Source: Haplosporangium gracile (lineage: Eukaryota > Mortierellomycota > Mortierellomycetes > Mortierellales > Mortierellaceae). Taken from it: a stretch of 34,563 nt of DNA. This document shows positions 1 through 10,692 of the stretch, one piece after another. The notes under the pieces are model-generated. The model saw only the letters and a program-made list of their open reading frames with translations, was not told where the DNA came from and did not search any database. Position 1 is the stretch's first letter; the number at the start of each line of letters is the position of its first letter. The stretch covers positions 8,836 to 43,398 of the forward strand of contig JAAAUF010000274.1 in the NCBI GenBank assembly GCA_015499985.1, written 5' to 3'. Made by a program: the position numbers and the translations under genes.

Positions 1-3000
1 CGAAATGTATACTTCCAACAGTACACCCGCGGTTATCATGTCTCTTTTTTTCTTCCTCTTGCTAATTGTCTCTGGATTCTCTTTCGTTTTTAACAACTAT
101 CGTCTAGGTGCATTATTCATTCCATGCATTTTTCGTTACCAAGGACTCAAACACAACCATTTCTTCACATATACACCCACCCAGACAACGATGTGATCAT
201 GCTTGCCTTTCTCTTCATTGTACTTTTTTGTCTTACAACAGGGCGAATAACGGAACAACAGAATGAATGCAAAATGTGTTCACACTTCTGCTGAAGGTTC
301 GGACGCACTCAACTGCTTCAAATTGCCAAGGAAAGAAAAAGAAAAGTGGAGTCTTGACCTTACAAAGGCCAGAGCCGAGCTTGAGGGGCAACGACTGACG
401 TTTTTACGTTACTGTTCAATAGAAACACTCGAATGGACGTTCCACCAGTTGAAACAAACAAATAATAATGAGCAAACCCTGGGGAACGAAACTTACCACC
501 ACCACACCCTCCAATTCCTCCAAAACCCAAAAAAATGAAAAGTGAAACGGAAAAGTATCCACAAATCGTATTCCATTCGAGAAGAAGTACTTTTTTCGTT
601 CTTCTTTTGCTCTCTTGTGTTTTAACACTAAACGAAATGGAAGTAAAAGAAACGATGTACGCTGAGAAACCCATTCAGACGACCCATGGTCGTCCTTATT
701 GAAGGAACCAAGCAACCAAGCATAGAGGGAACAATGGGTGACATTACTCAAGGTGTTCATATACATACGGCTGCTTGTCGAATGGATGAACACAACCTCT
801 ACACTTTTCAACGAGAGGTTCTAGACCTCTCAACCGAACAAGGGATCCACTATTGCACGCGTCCATATTCTGATCGTAGGTCAGTTACGCCTCATTTCTA
901 CCTTTCTAGAGAAAAGAGTCGTCATCTACCCCCTATTCCACCTCTGTTCGCTTACTCATTCCTCATTCGATACCCCTGACCCTGACATGGCATCAAAGTT
1001 TTGGAGTTGTTGCATCAGTCGTGTCGGTAGTGAAAACAGTTGTTATTACCAATTGATTTTCGCTTGCAATTGAGGAAGTAAGTGAGGATAGTGGATCCTA
1101 CCCTTCCTTTCACTCTGTTATTTTTGAGTTATCATAGTTGATAACAACCACTTGCGAAAAATGCATTGAAAAACACGGAACCATCGCCAGACAGCAAAAG
1201 AGGGAGAGGATGGGCGACGTTTGGCTGGATATTATCAACCTTCTTTCTCTTTGGCTTGCCTTGAGTGAAGTGGTAAACGTAAGTAACCTTGAACTCTTGA
1301 TGCGAAAAATAATTAACCGACATCCATCTCCGCTGGCTACGGATGAGAAAAAGGTGGCCAGTGCTTCTGCTGTAGAAGTATAAGAGTACATCTTATATCA
1401 TTATGTTCCTATCGCCCATTCACGTCTTTATCCATCTTTTCTGGTTTTCGTTTAGTCTTCCACGTTTTTTTTCCTTTTGTTGGGGAGCAAAGAGCGCATA
1501 GGAGATGACAGTGAGTATATGACCCTCTGTAGCGGGACAACAAGGCGGTCGATAATTGAAGGAAAATGGAAAGAAAGTAGAAAAGTGGGAAAAAAAGATG
1601 GGGTCAAAAGATTGTCGCTGTGCGTTCATTTTGGTTTCTTATGTTTTCTCCCCTCTTTTGTCCTGTTCCGCTTCGAAGATGCTCATTATTGTGGGTGCCG
1701 AACACAGAAGTCGAAGCAAACGCGTTTCCCTCTGTCATTCAACAGTAACCTTCTCGTCTATCTTCAAGCAAACAAGAAAGGACTCCGACTTTCGCGCGAA
1801 GAGAAATGCGAGAGAGAGGTAGAGGGAGAAGGAAGAGAGGAGAAAAGAGAGTTTGAACGGCAAAGGTGGTCTGTGAACAGCCTTAGTCAACTGGGGACAA
1901 TGGGTTTAAGGTGTTGTAGCACATATAGACTTACACGTTGTTGATCCAACAAAACGTGCAGCTCATTGGAAGAACTACAGCCCGGTTCAACTGACTATTC
2001 ATAGTTGAAGAGGTGTAGATAGGGAGTGCTGGGAGTACCGTCCGAGTAGTCGTGACAGTTCCCGCTTCGTGAATGAGCAATATCCCACTCTTCCTTCGAC
2101 TCTTTAACGCAATGCAATATGCCTGCATTTCCATAAGCCTAGAACAGCGATCAACGTGTCTGCATGATGTGCATATACATATATATATGTGTGTGTGTGT
2201 GAGTGTGTGTATTCAATCCAGATATTCCCATCAAAGTGACAGATTCAAAAAAGGGCGAATCCCCTATTTTTCATTGTTGACATCGATCATGACCATCATC
2301 ATCCATCCATCGTCATGCGAGGAGCTTCCCTCCTCTCTCTTTCTCTTTGTTGACATTTCTCGCTGTCGAATCAGATGCCATTCTCCCTTCCCTCCCCTTC
2401 TTCGCATTGCCATCCCTACCCCTTTCTCTGCGTTCATTTCTGAGCAGATTCCGTCATCGACAGCACCAGCCAGCTAGTACTCCTTCTTTGTACGCTTGCT
2501 TGTCTTTTCTAATTTACACTCCAAATCTCCAAGAAGGGAAGGGGAGCGAGATGAAGGAAGGCTTCCCAAAGATTTTCTTTTTGAAAAAATACGGAGGAGT
2601 GACAAGACGGTATCCTGATTGGGCGCTTCTTTTTTTTTTCTCTCTCCTTTTTGTTTTTCTAAGTGAATGGCACTTGCACAAAGAGAAAGGGCTCAATTCG
2701 TGAACAAAAATGTCCATCTTAGTTTACGGGGTGTTACCATTGGCTACGTTTGCCACTCCTTCCTTTTCCATCTTTCCATTTCTTCATACGGGCTAGTCGT
2801 TCTTCTGATTCTTTTTGGGCCTGTTATCCAGCCCGCAGAGCACTCATTCATGTTGTCATTAACAGATATTTTTCTGTATTTGAACATGGGATCTCTTTGT
2901 CCAGTGGTCTGACATATGTGTCATTTGCTATAACAGATTCTTGTAATTAACAACGCGTCTTACCAAAAAAGACACCTGCTCTGTGCACTAATCTTTGACC

Positions 3001-4259
3001 AAAGAGATTCTTTTTTTTCCGTAATTGAACATCCGCTGCACTGGGGACGATCCATACAGACGATGGCATCGTCATTTAGCGCAAGTTTTCTTTTGTTTTG
3101 TTTCATAATTGACAACGGCTACCTCCGCAAAAATCTCCTTAGAACTTTCTGTTCAAAAGAAAAATAGTTTTTCCTAATTGAACATGCGCAAGTCTTCACA
3201 GCGTCTGTCATCATCATCATCATTATGCAAAAAGAAGAAAAAGTCACTTTTCGTAATTGAACATGCGCTGGCCCAATGCGCTTTGTTGTCCCTTTGGAGC
3301 GCAAAAGACGGGGATTCTTGTAATTGAACGCGCGATGGACCAATACTGCCTAAGCGGCCCACCCTTCTGCTTTTGTTTACGTATTCTTTCAAGGGTCGCA
3401 CAAATGAGAATTTCGTAATTGAACAAACGACGAACCCCAACTCTTCCGTCTTCTTTCGTTTACGAATTCTATCAAGGGTTGCACAAATGAGAAGCTTTTC
3501 GTAATTGAACAAACGACGGGGCCCTAACCCTTCTCCGCTCTATCTCTTTCTGTTCCTGCGAATCAATCCGCTTGCATAACATCTACTCTTTAGTGTCCAG
3601 AGATGTAGCGGCATATTTCTTTGTCACACGCTTTTTCTAAATGACCGTTGTACCACGAGATGTTTATGCAGCGCTTATGGGGAAAATGGGCGAGGGAAGA
3701 GAAAGGTTGCATTACACAGCGAAATTTGATGGCGTGCAGTTCTAAGCCGCTCGTCATAATGCATGATTCTATGCTTATGCCTACGCTAATATATCGTGTG
3801 TGTAGGGAAAGAAGGAAAGAATAATCCGAGCTACGAAAAACGTGTGCGTAGACAGTGGGCGTAGCAGCGCAATAGTTAGAAAGACAGGATCTTGAACTGC
3901 AACAGGAGTGCGTTTCATGTCTGTTTCTGACTGTTTGCTCGTCTTCATCTCCATCATCATCTATTTACTGTGTTGTGGAGTGCGTGCAGTAAACTAACAC
4001 CCTTCACCAGGCGGTCTTCGCCATATCAAAAAGATATAAAGAAATACTTTTCATTAAAAGCGTACAAGTTACATCTAAATGGGAAAAATAAATATACCGA
4101 AAGGAAAGTTTATTAATGGACAACGAAGGGTAGAGTACGAAAGGGTGGTTGGTGTCGGCTGGCTGAGGCTTGACAGGGGGAGGGGTTGGCGCTTCTCGTT
4201 CTTAGTACTCTCTTGTCATTTCTCTTGTCCTTCTTGATCTTTAACCCTTTGTTCGCACC
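1..4259. other. Long gene-poor segment
   Basis: I see no convincing gene here. Open frames of 60-155 codons exist on both strands but have compositions dictated by A/T-rich and CT-rich tracts, lack splice-supported continuations and show no recognisable motif. The segment holds a short TG/TA microsatellite near 2170-2212, many poly(T) runs, and the tandem array at 2940-3540 described separately. It may be intergenic DNA, subtelomere-like filler or decayed mobile DNA; the sequence does not decide. Confidence 0.5.
2940..3540. repeat. Diverged tandem array, eight TAATTGAAC-cored units
   Basis: The core TAATTGAAC (variants TAATTAACAAC and TAATTGACAAC in two copies) starts at about 2944, 3022, 3106, 3175, 3254, 3321, 3416 and 3502, a spacing of 67-95 bases. 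Most copies are preceded by a T-rich stretch ending TTCG or TTCC and followed by a GC-rich tail (ATGCGC, GCGCGATGG or AAACGACGG). The last two units, roughly 3375-3457 and 3458-3540, are clearly homologous along their whole length, sharing GTTTACG, TCAAGGGT and GCACAAATGAGAA blocks. Read from the minus strand, the unit gives the recurrent peptide MFNYEK in one frame, an incidental result of the repeat. Function unknown; a minisatellite or array of binding sites are both possible. Confidence 0.75.
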
Positions 4260-5501
4260 CTCTTGCTCTGCTCCTATTACAACGTTGGGTTGGAAAAAGA
4301 ATTTTGGGGCATATTTTCGTTCTCTACTACCAAAACATCATTCGATTGCAACGGCGCCGTGGTCGCGTCTGACAGAATCTAGATGAGGAGCAACATGGTG
4401 ATTGGAATGAGGATGATTCTGTTGTGAATGAAAGCCGATGGTTGATGTGCGTACAGGAGGCGTCTCCACATCTTGGTGACGTCGTCAAAGGTAAAAAAAA
4501 TTGCGCGGTGGTCGTTGACATGGCATGGCAGAAATGTGCTACCAATCTGTTGAGTTCCATCACCTTTCCTCTTCACCTTTGCCACCATGCCGATTAAAGT
4601 CACCATACTTACAGACAGGGCGGCAGTGCCTGAGGCCGATAACGGCATGCTCAAGTTTGAAGATGAAGAACCGTTTCACGTTAATCCATTCTACATCCGC
4701 GAGGATCTAGAAAAGACGATTGAGCAGTTTGCGATCAACGAACAGTAGCAGCCAGCACAGGACGACAACAATCCCCGGTTTCGCGTGTTTGCCGAACCTC
4801 CAGGCACCCCACGTCCGCCATGGTTGCCAGAATTCATGGACTATGCGCGCAAGCGACGGTCTAACTATAAGAAGGCGGTCAGCGAAGGCAGATGGATGAG
4901 TGCTCAAAAGCGGTGCCTCAAAACACTTGTTCTTCGCTTTGATGTATCGAACGCAGCACAGTCGACACAAGCACTTCTGAGAGCATCTGACGTGTTTGGT
5001 TGTTTCCTTCTCTGTTACCAAGGTTCCCTGGGTGCGATGACCAATATGGTCCACCATCTGTCGTCGTCATATTCTCTTAGTGCATCGGCTTGAGCCTCGG
5101 CTGCGATATCTGACACTGAAGCTGCGGATACTACTGTCCCTTTGAACTCCAACAGACTGGATAGAGCCCCAACCAAAAGAGATTTGGCAATAGTCGTCCG
5201 GAATCAATAGACCTTTATGGTAGCTATAATCAGGATCAGGAAGGCAGTCATTCAATTCAATCAAAAAGGGAGAACGACGAGGAGCCGCAACAAAAGCAAT
5301 ATGTCTGATGAGGAAGGGGATGAGCGCTATCAGATCGAACTTCTTTCCGACGACGAAGAAAGTTCTGCAAGCACTCCGTTCATTGGGACGACGAGCTCTC
5401 TCTCTGCCAGCAGGAATGAGGATGGAGCACCTTTTGATGACAACGACGAGATTGGTGAACACAATCGATCAAGAAAGAGAATTCGACAGGACCCCTCATA
5501 G
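4260..5501 (+). pseudogene. Decayed coding sequence, unknown family
   Basis: Several plus-strand stretches read like protein but do not form one open gene. From about 4383 the frame encodes EEQHGDWNEDDSVVNESRW; it ends at a possible donor after 4491 (GTAAAA) and rejoins in frame after an acceptor at 4608 (TTACAG) to give RAAVPEADNGMLKFEDEEPF. In that frame a TGA at about 4372 and a TAG between FAINEQ and QPAQDDNN interrupt otherwise continuous text; both fit C-to-T changes of CGA and CAG. The following part includes RPPWLPEFMDYARKRRSNY. Further downstream, an ATG at 5301 opens an acidic, serine-rich tail ending in the basic patch RSRKRIRQD and a stop at 5499-5501, in a different frame. I do not recognise the family. 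A decayed transposon-derived or lineage-specific gene is most likely, but several small real exons cannot be excluded. Confidence 0.4.
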
Positions 5502-5631
5502 TGCTTTGTAGTGCTGCAGCAGCCTCATATAAAAAGCGAAGCTTCTCACATTCTTAACTTCTTCCTTCCCCATATAGTTTGTTTGTTTCAATTATCCCAG
5601 TGTCGTCTTCTTGTCATTTGAAGGGATAGCT

Positions 5632-5637
5632 TTTATT
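5632..5637 (-). promoter_or_regulatory. Poly(A) signal AATAAA of the zinc-finger-like gene
   Basis: A canonical AATAAA on the minus strand lies about 70 bases past the stop codon at 5708. This supports the proposed 3' end of that gene. Confidence 0.5.
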
Positions 5638-5707
5638 TTGACCGCCTGTGCTATATAACAGCAAGTCGATAACTTATTTAATGCCGTTGCTTTTTTGCAA
5701 GTTAATT

Positions 5708-7391
5708 TTAGATAATTCCGAAAAAACAGCACCATGCAAGGCTGGCAAAGAGTGTTTCTGCTTGGTCGTTGTTTGTCACGCAAAGCTTTTCCTCTTGGTC
5801 GAATAGTTGCAAAAGCTGGCGAGTGTACTTTGCTGGCCGTGTCGTTTCATTGTCGCCTGGCCACGAAATATCTTCCCGCTGTAGAACTATCATTCCATCC
5901 GTTGCCTCTTTGAATCTGTGATAAAGTCGCTCATACACCGCTGAGTAGCAAATGGTATGGTCTTTCGTCTTCGGCTTTGTCCTTGAGGCGCACATGGTCA
6001 TAGTGAAAACTGTTGTGGGCATACGTTCGATGCTGTGAAATCCGTGCAAAGCTGCGCGCCTTGTTGTGTGGGTCCGTGGCCTTCCAAAGTGACTCCTGAC
6101 TTGATCAAGACCCGCGAGACCCGCAAGACCGTCTTACTCGCTCAAAAATATAGCATTCGCTTTGCCCCGTAGAATGGTAACCTGGCCGCGCTCCTGATTT
6201 TTGACTAAAGAAGCGCATCTCGATGGTCCTAGATATGTCTTGTCTTGGTCCAGAGCGGACTTTACTCGGATTCCAGTGATCAGGTACGTACAGTCATAGG
6301 TGCCCAATGCAAGCCTTTGGCGGTATTTTCCTTCTTCTCGGATGACAATGCGCACATACTTCTCGATTCCAGTCCCATCCACCGATGGCAGGCTGTCATT
6401 ATGCGGTGGATAATTTTTGGCATGCGGGTCCCCTGACTGCTTGCGGCCATAGTATTCCACGCATGTTATCTGCATAACCAGACTGTCCGACCAAGTGATG
6501 TACGCACCGGTAATGATAGCCAGGCCGGCTTGGCCACCCTTTCCAATTGTCTGTAGCTCCTCGTGGTCTGGTACCTTGTGAGTTGTTCTGGCTTCCGCCG
6601 GGGCCAGTACTCGGGTTGCGTCGGTGAGTGCATGTTGCCCACCCGGATGGAGCTGAAGCCATTGATTGAATCCCGAGAAATGAATCATCATTAATGGCAG
6701 CAGCAATGAAGCATCCAGCCGGCTCTGCACGCCCGCCTCATGTGGTTTGTGTAGTTTGGTAGCCTCTGTGCATATAATCCCCCCTTGTTCCTGAAACAAA
6801 TCATAGTGGCAATCGGCGACATGGTTTTTGACCGACCCCCTACTGTACTGAATGCGGCAGATTGGGCAATGATATTTTTGAGGAAGAATCCGCTGGGAAA
6901 ATCAATTGCTTTGCAGGATTGTGTGAACTAGAGAAGCGAAAGGATTGTGCGCCACCTTCAGGACACTAACGAGAACGAAACACGTAAATAGTAAGTTAAA
7001 GTTAATCGTTGCCTATTGCAAAAAAAAAAGTTTGACTGATAGAATCGTACCAGCAGCTCTTCCACGAGCGTCTTTTTCAGCAGGTCTCCCTGTTGCCTTC
7101 CTGACTGGAAAATTGACTAGGAGAAAGAGGACGATTGTTGAGAGTATTAGTTCCTGTGAATAATATCAATTATTTATCCCTTCGATTGTTTCTGGTTGAT
7201 TAAACAACCAGATTTTTACAGGCATTTTGTTCATCGTCACCTTTCCCTTCATATTTAAAGAAAATGGAGCAACGAGAAGCCCCACAAAGCAAACATGAAA
7301 AAGAGGGTCGTTGGTGAGGGGAAACAGCCGCATCCACTTTTTGTTCCTGGAGCTTATCAATCCGTGAAGCAAATGCTACTTGGAAATTGGT
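5708..7391 (-). CDS. Multi-exon protein with a C2H2-like finger, function unknown
   Basis: Proposed minus-strand exons: about 7391-7220 (5' end not resolved), 7104-7051, 6892-6138 and 6095-5708. The last three join in frame to 399 codons including the stop. The 6892 exon follows a good TTTTCCCAG acceptor and encodes CPICRIQYSRGSVKNHVADC followed by H, a C-x2-C-x12-H-x4-H finger. The rest has no motif I know. The stop at 6134 is removed by a 42-base GTAAGA...CAG intron (6137-6096) that keeps the frame and continues into a 125-residue C-terminal region. The most 5' exon carries CLLCGASRC and ends at GTAAAA, but its phase does not match the next exon, so the 5' structure is incomplete. A transposon-derived or lineage-specific nuclear protein is plausible. 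Coding nature fairly likely, exact model uncertain. Confidence 0.45.
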
Positions 7392-9209
7392 CCATCAAAG
7401 GGGATGCTCGACACTCATGTCGACATGGGGCTCGACGATGATGTCGGATTCAAGAATTTTTTTTTTTAGGAGATTCGTTATTCTCTTTCCTCTTTTGTGC
7501 GTTTTGGCGGGGCAAAGAAAAAAAAACGAAATTTACTAAAAGGCAGGTTCAAACGTCAACCTTCATAAAAGAAACAGAGTTCAAAAAAGAAGGCTGACGG
7601 ACGAAGGGATAGCAGCCAAGGGGATCACTGTCTCTCCAAACCGGCGGAACAATAGGCGTGGAACGCCAAAACTGTTTTTGATACCCCTGAAAAAAAGCGG
7701 CAAAAGGGAGACAATCAATCAGGATAAAGGCAAGCCAAAACAATCGGCGTGTACTCATGACGCCGTATCGTTTAGTTCAATTAATGAACAAGGTGCAGGA
7801 ACAGAGATAGGGAAAGGAGGGGAAGGAGGGACAGAGGAGAGGAGAGGGGTCAAGAAAGATCAAGGAACGCCGTTAGGTCCATCCATAATAACCTCACTAG
7901 TCTCGTTGTTCTTCAATCTATGATCATCATCTGGCCCATAGCATTTTTTTTGACTTAATTACATTTTCCCTTCATCAACAGAAGTCGTATCGAAAGCAAA
8001 GCAAAGCAACGACAGCTACACAACAACATACGATCGAAAAACAACAGCGTTGAAGGACGAGCAAAGAAAACAACAACAGCAGTAACATAGGTGGTAGTAA
8101 GAAAATGGAACCCGTGCCGCCTTTTTTATGAGCGCTTTCAAATTTAGGTTAATTGCCTGTGTCGTCCAATCTGTTGAGCACCAAACAACAATCCACTTGT
8201 CTGCCATCCTTTTTATTTATTTTTTTATTTTTTGTATGTGCTTTGGCTGACAACTTGTTTGTTCGTCAATATGGAATTAAAATTATTGGTGTTAAACAGA
8301 GAGGAATTTGAGAGCCAGGGTTAGGAAAGAAAAGTAGGGGATGTAAAAAGGTACTGTAACTAACACTGCCGGATTATTGTTGCGTGTTGGGCGTTATTTG
8401 CAATAGTTTACAAAGCTCAGAATAATTGGCGGCGCTAAGGAAATCAAAGCAGGGCAAGAGAGGGGTTTCTAAATTGGTGGTGCTAAGAGGTAGCGGCGGG
8501 GTTGTTGGAAAGGATTTTATTTTTCGCGGGTGGAAGATAGAAATTGCATTCTCTTATTCAACCCCATCCTCTAAGATCGCTTTCGACCATAATAACAACA
8601 AGCATTCATGAAACTATGTGGACAAAGAGGAGGAAGGAGGGGAATGGACGCAATGAATGTTTACTTGCCACAGTAACGTTTTTCCTATCCCAAAGCCGAA
8701 GAAAAGGGGCAAGGACAGTAACGAGGGAGAGAGGGAGAGAAGGAAAATAGAATCGTTCAGTTGCAGCTATTGTAAAACAGGCTGAAGAGGAGAAGAGGGT
8801 TGTCAAAGAGCCCGAAATAAGAGGGATATGAGTGCGTGTGCTTTGATCATCTTTTTTGTTCGTTGTAATTAAATTAAAGTAACAATGTCTTCGCTCGGGT
8901 AAGAAACGAACCGAAGGAAGGAGTTGTCGTTGGGTTGTCAAAAGGGTTCAAATGGGTGGCGCTTTTCCCTTGATATCAAACTAGCATCTTTAATAAAAAC
9001 GTTATGGATGCTACTAGATTACATATGGGACAAAGGCACAATGACCAAGCAACCAAGAAGGAAGAAGAAAGGGAACCAGGAAAATCGTTGTTGAAAACTA
9101 AGTTTTTTCGATAAAAAAATCGAGTGAGCCCTTCATTTTTTTTTTCCACAGCTGTGTTTTTTAATAGGATAATTGGGTAAAAGGGGAGAGAGCAAGAAGA
9201 TGACAAGTT
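7392..9209. other. Intergenic DNA without a supported gene
   Basis: Short open frames on both strands are A/G- or T-rich and carry no motif. I see poly(A)/poly(T) runs and a purine-rich stretch around 7800-7870, but no RNA gene. Confidence 0.45.
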
Positions 9210-9347
9210 CTACGCCAGAGATGTGTTGAGCATCGACTTGACTTGGGGAAGGGTGGCGCCATTTGGAGATTGTTGGTCATTGTTCATGTTCATGTTTAAA
9301 AAAAGAGCCTGGCTCGCTTGCTCTACTTGTTTTGCTATTGCCTGCAT
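9210..9347 (-). CDS. Possible 45-residue ORF or terminal exon
   Basis: An ATG at 9347 with A at -3 opens a 45-codon frame beginning MQAIAKQVEQASQALF and ending QVKSMLNTSLA. Its composition (Gln, Asn, Ala, amphipathic start) is unlike the surrounding low-complexity DNA. An acceptor-like TTGTCAG ends at 9355, so this could instead be the last exon of a longer gene, with an upstream piece ending in a donor near 9607. A further protein-like stretch ending SPYYDAFKTP with a stop lies at about 9698-9760 on the same strand, but I could not join the pieces without a phase break or an intron that is too short. No homology is recognised. Confidence 0.25.
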   Translation of the reverse strand: MQAIAKQVEQASQALFLNMNMNNDQQSPNGATLPQVKSMLNTSLA

Positions 9348-9359
9348 GGTTACCCTGAC

Positions 9360-10140
9360 AATTTTGTTCTTATTTGCCGTTGTTGAGCACCCAAAGAGAG
9401 AAAAAGGAGGCGAACATTTGGGCGTTCAAAAATAGAGCGAAACGAATAAAATGGAGAAAGAAAGGCGAAAGTGGAATTGAATGTATGTGTCTGCAGTCTG
9501 CATGGTCGCGGATTGAACAATGGGGGAAGAACAAGAAAAAGAAGAAGGGAGGGAACGTTCAAGGTATCATGGCATGGGTATAATTGGTCTTATTATGCGT
9601 GCACTACCTACAGCCACGATGATGATGACCGCTGTTTGTTATTATGACTAAGGATAGCACAAGGGAAAATAAGGGTCGTACCCACAGCCTTATGGAGTTT
9701 TGAACGCATCGTAGTAAGGGGAAGGAATAGCATGTGGCCATTCATCGTTGTCACCAGAAAAGTCGTTGCTCTATCCTCCCCTGTTTGTCTGGTGACTATC
9801 TCTACGATTACTGTTACCCCGGGTCGGATAATAACAGCCGCATCAGTAGCAGTGAGTGAGTGTTGCCTCCTTCTACCCCCTTTCTTCTTCCTTGTTTTTC
9901 TTTATCCTTGTTCCTTGATGTCCTTTTGTTATCGTGCCCCCCAGTTTGTGAAACGAGATATGACTCCTTGGAAATACGCAGACAAATACAAAGGGAAAAA
10001 AAGATGACGCCTCTCGATGGGTCCACATGCAATCTTTTTTTTGCAACGTTAAAGGGAGAAAAGAGAGACAGAGAGTGATTGTAAAAAGGGGTCAGTATGT
10101 GAGGGAGAGGCATTTGGATGATGAGGATGGACAAAGAGGG
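9360..10140. other. Region with unresolved protein-like fragments
   Basis: The minus strand at about 9698-9850 can be read as ATDAAVIIRPG, a 47-base GTAACA...TAG intron, then SNDFSGDNDEWPHAIPSP and a stop. This is suggestive of a small or decayed gene, but there is no start codon or upstream exon I can defend. Confidence 0.2.
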
Positions 10141-10144
10141 CAGG

Positions 10145-10600
10145 TCAAGTAAAGTAGGAGAGTAAGAGAGTAGGAGTAAAAGTACGAGTACGAGAGTAGA
10201 AGGAGGTAGGAGTAGGAGTAGGAGTAAGAGTGTGGTCTGTCTTTTGTGTATGAAAGAGGATGAGTATGCGGTGCATGGATACCTTTTTGTTCAAAGTATC
10301 GTTATCCCTTTTCTAGCCTCTTCCTTGTTCATTGTCCAGGGACTCACTTTATTTGTTTCGTCCAGTCTCTCTTTCTTTTTATCCTTCCTTTCTTTCTTCT
10401 CTTCTCTTCTCTTCTCTTCTCTTCCCTTCTTTTCATTTCTTTCCTTTCTTTCTTTTCTTTTCTTCTCCTCTTCACACTCACTTGTCTTCTCCTCTTTCTT
10501 TCTCTCACTCTCACTCTCATTCCTCCTTGTCTACTCTTCTTTAACTCTCATTCCTCTCTCTGTCTCTCCCACTAACGCCTTTACTTTCTCTTTCACTCGC
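10145..10600. promoter_or_regulatory. Purine tract then pyrimidine tract upstream of the 10.7 kb gene
   Basis: Positions 10145-10233 are an imperfect GAGTAG/AGGAGT microsatellite, almost all purine plus T. Positions 10357-10600 are strongly CT-rich, with a run of five TCTTC units near 10396-10425 and later CTCTCACT-type units. The CT tract ends about 100 bases before the start codon at 10693. CT-rich promoters or leaders are common in filamentous fungi. I see no TATA box. Confidence 0.45.
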
Positions 10601-10692
10601 AACGTCTACACTCTCTGTCGTTGTCACACCAACAAGCAGCACGCACAACTCAAATACCCTACTTGCCAACCACCACCACACTTTTTACAACA

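Noticed and set aside
263..979. Small plus-strand frames near the left end
   Set aside because: No motif, overlapping antisense frames of similar size, and no expression signals.
1138..1383. 81-codon plus-strand frame MITTTCEKCIEKHGTI...
   Set aside because: It has one CxxC but no domain, no splice-supported extension and an antisense frame of equal length.
5067..5462. 131-codon minus-strand frame containing YHKGLLIPDDYCQISFGWGS
   Set aside because: It is antisense to the acidic plus-strand text, which has the more typical coding composition. Not excluded completely.
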